A stretch of 17,441 nucleotides of DNA, taken from positions 1 to 17,441 of the forward strand of contig JAITAD010000059.1 in assembly GCA_031284275.1 (NCBI GenBank), read 5' to 3'. This document shows, piece by piece, positions 11,315-17,441 of the stretch. Below the pieces are notes generated by a model. That model saw only the letters and a list, made by a program, of their open reading frames with translations, was not told where the DNA came from and did no database searches. Source of the stretch: Tannerellaceae bacterium (GTDB lineage Bacteria; Bacteroidota; Bacteroidia; Bacteroidales; Tannerellaceae). The position numbers and the translations under genes were made by a program. Position 1 is the stretch's first letter. The number at the start of each line of letters is the position of its first letter.

Positions 11315-12063
11315 CGGTCGGAACGAGGGGGGGATTTCTGACGGATAGCTTCGTAAAGGATTATAGCGGCAGCGGTAGAAACGTTGAGAGAGTTGATAGC
11401 CCCCCGTTGCGGGATGCGGACAATGTGGTCGGCAATGCGGAGGTTATCGGCAGAGACGCCGGTGTCTTCCCCGCCCATGACGATAGCGAGAGGGCCATTG
11501 TAAGAAACATCCGTGTGCAGTTCGGCAGCCTTTTCGGAAGCGACGACGACTTGCAAGCCGCTTTGTCGGAGGAAACGTATTGCTCCATTGATGGTACGTT
11601 CCTTACAGACCGGCAGGTGATTAAGCGCACCGGCGGAAGTTTTCATGGCATCGGCCGTCACCGAGACACTGCCTGACGAAGGGATGACGATGGCATCCAC
11701 CCCTGCACACTCACAAGTGCGTGCGATAGCGCCGAAGTTGCGAACATCCGTCACGCCATCCAGAAGCAGAATAAAAGGGTCGCGCCCCTGCTCATAAATG
11801 AACGGAATCAAGTCGTCAAGACGTTGGTAGGTTACGGCAGAGATAAAAGCGATAACCCCCTGATGGTTTTTGCGCGTGACTCGGTCAAGCCGTTCCTGCG
11901 GGACGTACTGAACGGGGATGAACCGTCCTCGTAGGGTGTCCAGCAGTTCGCGCGCCAGATCGCCCTGCAAGCCTTTTTTCAGCAGTATCCTGTCTACTTC
12001 CTTACCCGACTGCACCGCCTCGATGACGGAACGCAGTCCAAAAATCATTTCATTCTCTTTCAT
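11311..12063 (-). CDS. rlmB: TrmH/SpoU-family rRNA methyltransferase, probable 23S rRNA Gm2251 2'-O-methyltransferase
   Basis: The 250-residue protein has an N-terminal L30e-like substrate-binding domain (MIFGLRSVIEAV, through RKNHQGVIAF at 64-73) and a C-terminal SPOUT domain with all three motifs. Motif 1 is DGVTDVRNFGAIARTCE (102-118, with Asn109 and Arg115), motif 2 is IVMGGEDTGVS (194-204), and motif 3 is IPQRGAINSLNVSTAAA (217-233). These bind S-adenosylmethionine in the trefoil knot. RlmB is the best-fitting subfamily and methylates the P-loop of 23S rRNA; another SpoU-type target cannot be excluded. The ATG at 12063 lies 27 bases after alaS, so the two probably share a transcript. It converges on tsf with a 4-base overlap. 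Confidence 0.93.
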   Translation of the reverse strand: MKENEMIFGLRSVIEAVQSGKEVDRILLKKGLQGDLARELLDTLRGRFIPVQYVPQERLDRVTRKNHQGVIAFISAVTYQRLDDLIPFIYEQGRDPFILLLDGVTDVRNFGAIARTCECAGVDAIVIPSSGSVSVTADAMKTSAGALNHLPVCKERTINGAIRFLRQSGLQVVVASEKAAELHTDVSYNGPLAIVMGGEDTGVSADNLRIADHIVRIPQRGAINSLNVSTAAAIILYEAIRQKSPPRSDR

Positions 12064-12090
12064 TCCAACTTTTCATGTCCGGCGGCCTGT

Positions 12091-14718
12091 TCAGTTCAGG
12101 CCTGCACCGGCGATAACGGCATCTATGGCGGCTGACAGTCCTGCGGCATCCTTTCCACCTGCTGTAGCCAGATGAGGTTGTCCGCCACCGCCGCCACGGA
12201 TGAACTGCGCCGCTTCCTTGACCAACTTTCCGGCATGGTGACCTTCGGCTACCATACTGTCGCTCAAAGCCACCAACAGCGAACATTTCTCCTCTTCGGT
12301 AACGCCCGCCACGAGAAGATAAGGCTCCTTGACCTCTGCCCGCAATCGGAAGGCAATGTCCTTGACCAATTCCATGTTTCCCTTGTCGGCATGGCGTATC
12401 AGTTTCACGCCGCGCCGTAACTCGGCGGATTGCAGCAATTTGTCTTTGATGGTGGCGGCACGCTCTTTCATATAGTCATCCAATTGCCGGCGCATACCTT
12501 CGTTCTCTTCGATAGCGCGGCGGATAGCAGAAGCGATATCGGGGATGTTGTTGAAGAGCAGGCGAATCTCGCGGATGATATCCTGATGCAGGTAAGAAAA
12601 GCTGTCAGCCGCCTCGCCCGTCACCGCTTCGATACGGCGGATACCTGCGGCGATGGAACTTTCGGACGTTATCCGGAAAGCTCCTATCATACCCGTTCGG
12701 GCGATGTGTGTCCCACCGCACAGTTCGATAGATGAGCCGTAACGGACAACCCGTACCTCCTCGCCGTATTTCTCGCCGAAGAGCGCCATCGCTCCCAACG
12801 CTTTCGCTTCGGCGATAGGCAGGTTACGATGTTCATCCAGCGGAATATCCGCACGGATTTTACGGTTTACGCGCCGTTCCAGTTCGCGCAACTCGGTGTC
12901 GCTCAGTTTGGCATAGTGGGAAAAGTCGAAGCGCAAGGCATCCGGCGAAACGTAAGAACCTTTCTGTTCGACGTGAGCGCCCAGAAGTTCCCGCAGGGCT
13001 TCGTGGAGCAGGTGAGTGGCCGTATGGTTGGCAGCGGATTGCAGGCGTTTCTCACCTTCCACTATGGCGGTGAAAGAAGCCGTCACGTCCTCAGGCAGGC
13101 GAGGCATCAGATGGATGGCCAGATTATTCTCGCATTTGGTGTCGATAATTACCCATGTATGCCCCTCTGCATCTGCCAGTTGCCCTGTATCGCCCACCTG
13201 CCCTCCTTTCTCGGCATAAAAGGGTGTTTGGTCAAGTACCACCTGATACAGTTCCGTATTTTTTTGTTTCACTTTGCGGTAGCGCAAAATATGGGCGGTA
13301 CATTCCGTCACGTCATAACCCACGAAACGGCTTTCGCCCTCTTCGAGCGTTGTCCAGTCACCCGTTTCTACGGCTGCGGCATGACGCGCCCGTTCTTTTT
13401 GCTTGGCCATCTCGGCATCAAAAGCATGGCGGTCGGTAGACATGCCGTGCTCCCGGAGGATCAATTCGGTCAAGTCCGGCGGAAAACCGTAGGTGTCGTA
13501 CAGCGTGAAGGCATCTTCTCCTTTGAGCAACGTTGATCCGGCGGCGCGCGCTTCGTCCATTTTTTTGTCCAACAAGCGGATACCTGTTTCGAGTGTACGC
13601 AAGAAAGCCTCCTCCTCTTCTTTCATCACCCGTTCGATGAGTGTCCGTTGGGTGGAAAGTTCGGGATAGTCGTTGCCCATCGTTTCGATGAGTACGGGCA
13701 GAAGAGTATGGATAAACGCTGTCCGACGGTCGAGGAACGTATAGCCGTAGCGGACGGCGCGGCGGAGGATACGGCGTATCACGTAACCCGCCTTGGCGTT
13801 GGAGGGTAACTGCCCGTCGGTGATGGCAAAGGCAATGGTACGGACATGGTCGGCGATAACACGCATGGCAACGTCCTTGCGGGAGTCTGTCCCGTAAGGC
13901 GTCCCCGTAAGGCGTGCTATGGCGGATATCAGGGGTTGGAAGACGTCGGTATCATAATTCGACGTTTTCCCCTGCAAGGCCATACACAGCCGTTCAAAGC
14001 CCATGCCGGTGTCTATCACCTTCGCCGGCAGCGGCGCCAGCGTACCGTCGTTCAAACGGTTATACTCCATAAAGACGAGGTTCCATATCTCCACCACTTG
14101 CGGGTGGCCGGCGTTTACCAGCTCCACACCATCGGTTGCGGCACGTTCGGCCTCCGGACGCAGGTCGATGTGTATCTCCGAGCAAGGACCGCAAGGGCCG
14201 GTATCGCCCATTTCCCAGAAGTTGTCTTTCTTGCTGCCGTTGAGGATATGCGAGGCCGGAAGATACTTCGCCCAATGTTCGGCAGCCTCCGTATCGGCCG
14301 ATAGCCCTTCGGCAGCGTTCCCTTCAAAGACGGTGGCGTAGAGCCGTTCCGCATCCAAAGGCAATATTTTCGTGAGATATTCCCAAGCCCAATCGATAGC
14401 CTCCCGTTTGAAATAATCCCCAAAAGACCAGTTACCCAACATCTCGAACATCGTATGGTGATAGGTGTCCTGTCCTACCTCCTCCAAGTCGTTATGTTTC
14501 CCGCTCACTCTCAGGCATTTTTGAGCGTCTGCAACCCGCAGGTATTTCGCAGGGACGTTACCGAGGATGATATCCTTAAATTGGTTCATCCCTGCATTGG
14601 TAAACATAAGCGTAGGGTCGCCCTTGATGACCATCGGCGCTGAGGGCACTATCTTGTGTCCTTTCGATTCAAAGAAAGCCTTAAAAGACGCACGTATTTC
14701 GTTAGCCGTTTTTACCAT
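12091..14718 (-). CDS. alaS: Alanine--tRNA ligase
   Basis: AlaRS charges tRNA-Ala and edits mischarged serine and glycine. The 875-residue product matches the standard length (876 in E. coli). The class II catalytic domain starts at [15 protein letters not shown], with [11 protein letters not shown] (39-50) and the ATP-binding region around [13 protein letters not shown] (92-104). The editing domain keeps its zinc/catalytic motifs HTATH (565-569) and CGGTH (667-671). The C-terminal domain ends with the [15 protein letters not shown] block (841-855). The frame remains open upstream to an ATG at 14835, but homology begins at [10 protein letters not shown] therefore chose ATG 14718, which has AAGGGA a few bases upstream; the longer form would also overlap the promoter. 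Confidence 0.98.
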   Translation of the reverse strand: MVKTANEIRASFKAFFESKGHKIVPSAPMVIKGDPTLMFTNAGMNQFKDIILGNVPAKYLRVADAQKCLRVSGKHNDLEEVGQDTYHHTMFEMLGNWSFGDYFKREAIDWAWEYLTKILPLDAERLYATVFEGNAAEGLSADTEAAEHWAKYLPASHILNGSKKDNFWEMGDTGPCGPCSEIHIDLRPEAERAATDGVELVNAGHPQVVEIWNLVFMEYNRLNDGTLAPLPAKVIDTGMGFERLCMALQGKTSNYDTDVFQPLISAIARLTGTPYGTDSRKDVAMRVIADHVRTIAFAITDGQLPSNAKAGYVIRRILRRAVRYGYTFLDRRTAFIHTLLPVLIETMGNDYPELSTQRTLIERVMKEEEEAFLRTLETGIRLLDKKMDEARAAGSTLLKGEDAFTLYDTYGFPPDLTELILREHGMSTDRHAFDAEMAKQKERARHAAAVETGDWTTLEEGESRFVGYDVTECTAHILRYRKVKQKNTELYQVVLDQTPFYAEKGGQVGDTGQLADAEGHTWVIIDTKCENNLAIHLMPRLPEDVTASFTAIVEGEKRLQSAANHTATHLLHEALRELLGAHVEQKGSYVSPDALRFDFSHYAKLSDTELRELERRVNRKIRADIPLDEHRNLPIAEAKALGAMALFGEKYGEEVRVVRYGSSIELCGGTHIARTGMIGAFRITSESSIAAGIRRIEAVTGEAADSFSYLHQDIIREIRLLFNNIPDIASAIRRAIEENEGMRRQLDDYMKERAATIKDKLLQSAELRRGVKLIRHADKGNMELVKDIAFRLRAEVKEPYLLVAGVTEEEKCSLLVALSDSMVAEGHHAGKLVKEAAQFIRGGGGGQPHLATAGGKDAAGLSAAIDAVIAGAGLN

Positions 14719-14741
14719 AATTTTTCCCTTGCAGACAACTT

Positions 14742-14760
14742 GTTTTTTTCTCGAAAAAAC
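14742..14760 (-). repeat. Short inverted repeat in the alaS 5' leader
   Basis: GTTTTTT (14742-14748) and AAAAAAC (14754-14760) are perfect inverted arms around a 5-base loop. If alaS transcription starts near 14761 as predicted, this hairpin would sit at the extreme 5' end of the mRNA. It is made almost only of A-U pairs, so its stability is modest. Confidence 0.4.
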
Positions 14761-14767
14761 ATGGCCG

Positions 14768-14775
14768 CAAATGTA
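14768..14775 (-). promoter_or_regulatory. Predicted -7 box of the alaS promoter
   Basis: TACATTTG on the - strand fits TAnnTTTG and would start transcription near 14761, about 43 bases before alaS. The -33 position holds only a partial match (TTTCG, 14798-14794). Confidence 0.6.
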
Positions 14776-14784
14776 GATAATTTT

Positions 14785-14792
14785 TATCTTTG
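14785..14792 (+). promoter_or_regulatory. Predicted -7 box of the M23 peptidase promoter
   Basis: TATCTTTG fits TAnnTTTG and would start transcription near 14799, 30 bases before the ATG at 14829. No clear -33 TTTG is present. It is 9 bases from the opposing alaS -7 box. Confidence 0.6.
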
Positions 14793-14828
14793 CCGAAATG
14801 AAGGTTTTTTGAACCGGCCGACAAGACG

Positions 14829-15800
14829 ATGCCACGGAAGGCTTACTACGTTTATAACAGGGATTCGCTGAGTTACGAGAGGGTGTTCCCGTCCTTGAAG
14901 GACAGGATATTCATCGTTGTTCGGCACCTTGCGACAGGCGTAGTTTTCGGTCTCCTCACTTTCGGCGGGATGATGTACCTCTTCGATTCTCCCCATGAAG
15001 CGATACTTCGCAAGGAGAACAAGCTCCTCATGTCGCAGTACGACATGCTTTCCATCCAACTCAAAGAGGCTATGGACGTGCTCGCCGACCTCCAACAGCG
15101 GGACGAAAACCTTTATCGCGCCATTTTCCAGACGGAATCCATTCCCGAATCGGTCAGAAAATCCGGCGTCGGGGGAGCTGACCGTTATCGCCACCTCATG
15201 GAACTGTCCAATTCCTCGCTGGTCATTACCACCACTCGCCGAATGGATATGTTGCGCAAGCAGTTATACGTGCAATCCAACTCCCTTGAAGAACTCATCA
15301 ACACGGGGAAGAACCTCGAAGAGCGAAGCAAGTGTATCCCCGCCATCCAGCCCATTGCCAACAAAGACCTTAACCATACCGCCTCTGGTTACGGCATGAG
15401 GATAGACCCCATCTATCGCGTACCGCGTTTCCATTCGGGTATGGACTTTTCCGCCAAGATCGGTACGGAGATATATGTTACCGGAAACGGCACCATCTCA
15501 TTCGCCGGTTGGCGGCAAGGTTACGGGAATTGCATCATCGTCGAGCACGGCTATGGTTATCGTACCCTCTACGGACATCTCAGCAAGTTCCGTTGCCGTC
15601 GCGGCGACCATATCATACGGGGGCAGGTCATCGGGGAAGTAGGCAATACGGGGAAATCCACGGGGCCGCATCTGCATTATGAAGTCATCATCAACGGGAA
15701 ATACGACAACCCTGCGAAGTACTACTTCATGGATCTCTCGCCCGAAGAGTACGACCGTATGTTACAGTTGGCCGAAAACCACGGACAGGTAATGGACTGA
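14829..15800 (+). CDS. Membrane-anchored M23-family peptidoglycan endopeptidase
   Basis: The 323-residue protein has a short cytoplasmic N-terminus, one transmembrane segment (about 34-52, [18 protein letters not shown]) and a periplasmic helical region, probably coiled coil (57-100 and 135-168). A C-terminal LytM/M23 zinc-peptidase domain follows. Its metal and catalytic residues are intact: HxxxD (His202, Asp206), His250 and HLH (His281, His283). It also shows SGYGMRIDP and [12 protein letters not shown]. Active M23 enzymes cut peptide cross-bridges of peptidoglycan, so this one is probably a cell-wall hydrolase acting during growth or division; its substrate bond is not deducible. It is divergent from alaS. 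The MerR-type gene follows after 8 bases and then a PBP4-like gene, which supports an envelope role. Confidence 0.93.
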   Translation: MPRKAYYVYNRDSLSYERVFPSLKDRIFIVVRHLATGVVFGLLTFGGMMYLFDSPHEAILRKENKLLMSQYDMLSIQLKEAMDVLADLQQRDENLYRAIFQTESIPESVRKSGVGGADRYRHLMELSNSSLVITTTRRMDMLRKQLYVQSNSLEELINTGKNLEERSKCIPAIQPIANKDLNHTASGYGMRIDPIYRVPRFHSGMDFSAKIGTEIYVTGNGTISFAGWRQGYGNCIIVEHGYGYRTLYGHLSKFRCRRGDHIIRGQVIGEVGNTGKSTGPHLHYEVIINGKYDNPAKYYFMDLSPEEYDRMLQLAENHGQVMD

Positions 15801-15808
15801 TCCCCGAC

Positions 15809-16174
15809 ATGGCCAGGGAGAAGCTCTACTACTCCATCAGCGAGGTATCGCAACTTTTAGGTGTAGAGGAATCTACGTTGCGTTTTTGGGAAAAGGTTTT
15901 TGGCAAGCCCAAGCCATTTCGGCGTGTCGAACGGGGGCCGCGCCTCTACCGTGCCGAAGACGTTGATACCCTGCGGCAGATTTACCACCTCCTTCGCGAA
16001 CGAGGGATGACTATCGAGGGTGCGAAACGACAGTTGCGGCATAACCGTTCCGCCGTAGCCGATAAAGCCGAGTTACTCCTCCGCCTCCGACATGTTAAGG
16101 AAGAGCTGACGGCACTCCAGGAAGCTTTTGACCACATACCCCTCCCTTCCGACGATGAACCTCAGCAGGCGTAA
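15809..16174 (+). CDS. Small MerR-family transcriptional regulator
   Basis: The 121-residue product has an N-terminal winged helix-turn-helix of MerR type: YYSISEVSQLLGVEESTLRFWEK (7-29), the wing with RGPRLYRAEDV (42-52) and the second helix pair through MTIEGAKRQL (67-76). A short helix (about 86-106) probably mediates dimerisation. No effector-binding domain and no metal-binding cysteines follow, so the inducer cannot be guessed. The ATG is 8 bases after the M23 gene and the end overlaps the PBP4-like gene by 20 bases, so all three are probably one transcript. Similar small MerR proteins beside M23 peptidases are familiar in Bacteroidales. Targets are unknown. Confidence 0.9.
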   Translation: MAREKLYYSISEVSQLLGVEESTLRFWEKVFGKPKPFRRVERGPRLYRAEDVDTLRQIYHLLRERGMTIEGAKRQLRHNRSAVADKAELLLRLRHVKEELTALQEAFDHIPLPSDDEPQQA

Positions 16175-17441
16175 AGTACCTTTATTGTTGTGTTGCCTGT
16201 CAGCCCTTACGGTTGCGCAGGGGCAGCGGGTGCCGGTAGCCGTCGATCGCCTCCTGCAAGCCGATTTCATGCAAGGGGTCACTTTTGCTTTAGCTGTACG
16301 TGACGTTGAAGCCGATACCCTCCTGTACGCTTTTGACGAGAACCGACGGGTTACCCCCGCCTCCGTCATGAAGACTTTGACTACGGCGACGGCGCTCGAA
16401 CTGCTCGGTGCAGATTATCGATTCCGTACAACCATCTCCATCGATGGTGTAATAAGGAGCGATACCCTTTTCGGCGATATCTGCATTACAGGGGGAGGCG
16501 ATCCGACAATTGGGTCGGAATATCTCTCGGCAGAGAAGCCGAGAAAGTTGCAGACGGACTTTGCCGACGAATGGGTCTCTGCCGTTCGGCAGACAGGTGT
16601 CAGGACGATAACGGGGTCTGTCGTCGCCGATGAGCGGGGGCAGGGGCGGGGCGTTTCTCCGAAATGGTTGCTCGAAGACGTCGGGAGTTACTATGGCGCC
16701 GGATGTTACGGACTGAACGTTTTTGACAATGCCTATACCCTGTATCTGGAGACGGGTGAAGCCGGCGAACGCCCTGCCTTGAAACGTTGCCTGCCTGAAA
16801 TGCCTTCCGTCTGTTTCCACAACGAATTATTGACCGTTGCCACCGATGGAACGGCCGCATTTATCACCGGTTTACCTCTCTCCGACGACCGTTATCTGAC
16901 CGGTACCGTGCCCCGAAAGAGAACGGATTTCCCGCTGAGTGGCGACATTCCCGACCCGCCGCTCTTTCTCGCCGGATACCTTACCGAACGGCTGTGCGAT
17001 GCGGGGATATCCGTCGCCCTGTCCCCTGCCTGCCTCCGCAGTCTGCCGATGGACAGCCTTGTCCCTCCTCCTCCCCGACAAACGATACGCACAACGTTCT
17101 CGCCGCCGCTTGGCCGTATCATCCGAATCACCAACGAGTACAGTCATAACCTCTATGCCGATGCTCTGCTCAAAGCCGTCGGGTCGCCTTCCGGTTCTTA
17201 CGAGCGAGGGATAGAAGCGATGACCTCTTGTTGGACAGAGCGGGGAATCGACCTCACTCCCCTTGTGATGTACGACGGTAACGGCTTGGCCATGTCCGAT
17301 AAACTTTCTGCCGGCTTGGTTGTCGACGTCTTGACCTACATGTCCCATTCGGCAGAAGCTGAAACCTATTTTGGTTCTCTCCCGTTGGCCGGAAGAGAGG
17401 GCACGGTGAAAAACTTCCTTAAAGGAACGCCGCTCGAAGGC
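16155..17441 (+). CDS. dacB: D-alanyl-D-alanine carboxypeptidase/endopeptidase (PBP4, peptidase S13), 3' end outside the window
   Basis: An open frame from ATG 16155 to the right edge gives 429 residues without a stop. An N-terminal signal peptide (MNLSRRKVPLLLCCLSALTV, then AQGQ) targets the periplasm. The S13 penicillin-binding motifs are SVMK (Ser70 nucleophile, Lys73) within TPASVMKT, and SHN (330-332) within NEYSHNLYAD. FGDICITGGGDPTIGS is a family strand, and YDGNGLAMSDKLS is the typical segment between the SxN and KTG motifs. The KTG box should lie just beyond the edge. Family members trim the terminal D-Ala or cut cross-links in peptidoglycan. The start overlaps the MerR gene by 20 bases, which suggests translational coupling. 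PBP4-type assignment is firm; dacB is the closest symbol. Confidence 0.92.
   Translation, partial: MNLSRRKVPLLLCCLSALTVAQGQRVPVAVDRLLQADFMQGVTFALAVRDVEADTLLYAFDENRRVTPASVMKTLTTATALELLGADYRFRTTISIDGVIRSDTLFGDICITGGGDPTIGSEYLSAEKPRKLQTDFADEWVSAVRQTGVRTITGSVVADERGQGRGVSPKWLLEDVGSYYGAGCYGLNVFDNAYTLYLETGEAGERPALKRCLPEMPSVCFHNELLTVATDGTAAFITGLPLSDDRYLTGTVPRKRTDFPLSGDIPDPPLFLAGYLTERLCDAGISVALSPACLRSLPMDSLVPPPPRQTIRTTFSPPLGRIIRITNEYSHNLYADALLKAVGSPSGSYERGIEAMTSCWTERGIDLTPLVMYDGNGLAMSDKLSAGLVVDVLTYMSHSAEAETYFGSLPLAGREGTVKNFLKGTPLEG

Noticed and set aside
12829..13536. 235-codon + strand frame opposite alaS.
   Set aside because: It is antisense to the conserved AlaRS core and carries no recognisable domain.
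14719..14835. A 39-residue N-terminal extension of AlaRS from ATG 14835.
   Set aside because: The added residues have no counterpart in AlaRS, would cover the promoter elements and overlap the M23 start; ATG 14718 has a Shine-Dalgarno sequence and matches the family start.
1..17441. CRISPR array, insertion sequence, attachment site at the tRNAs, or a defence cassette.
   Set aside because: I found no regularly spaced direct repeats, no transposase or integrase sequence and no duplicated tRNA ends; the flanking genes are housekeeping.

Overview
The window is an ordinary chromosomal stretch of a Bacteroidota bacterium, most likely a Bacteroidales member that has a type IX secretion system (T9SS). 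Four things support this. The order rplM-rpsI-rpsB-tsf is the usual one in Bacteroidota. Several intergenic gaps contain the Bacteroidota promoter -7 box (TAnnTTTG), and Shine-Dalgarno sequences are generally weak. A pyrI chain of the ATCase type is present. The giant secreted protein ends in a T9SS-like C-terminal domain. I cannot fix the genus from sequence alone.

Layout. Bases 1-2161 (+ strand) hold the end of a TPR protein, then pyrI, a flavin reductase-like gene and cutC, tightly packed and probably co-transcribed. On the - strand, 2182-2350 carry two tRNA genes, tRNA-Lys(UUU) and a CAT-anticodon tRNA, behind their own promoter. On the - strand, 2413-8400 is one 1995-residue gene encoding a probable surface or secreted protein: signal peptide, Pmp-like beta-helix, 14 Ig-like repeats, T9SS-like tail. 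It is divergent from the ribosomal operon rplM-rpsI-rpsB-tsf (8569-11314, + strand), which contains a structured 148-base gap before rpsB. The tsf gene meets rlmB tail to tail with overlapping stop codons. On the - strand, alaS and rlmB form a translation-related pair (11311-14718). Divergent from alaS, a + strand envelope cluster follows: a membrane-anchored M23 peptidase, a small MerR-type regulator and a PBP4-like D-Ala-D-Ala carboxypeptidase that runs off the right edge.

How the genes fit together. Most of the window is translation machinery (two r-protein pairs, EF-Ts, AlaRS, 23S rRNA methyltransferase, tRNAs) and housekeeping metabolism. The envelope genes at the right form a peptidoglycan-remodelling unit. 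The accessory element is the giant repeat protein. I found no mobile element, CRISPR array, toxin-antitoxin pair or defence system. The best candidates for new biology are the giant protein's domain combination and the possible RNA leader in front of rpsB. No gene-free stretch exceeds 300 bases; the longest gaps are 8401-8568 and 9424-9571.
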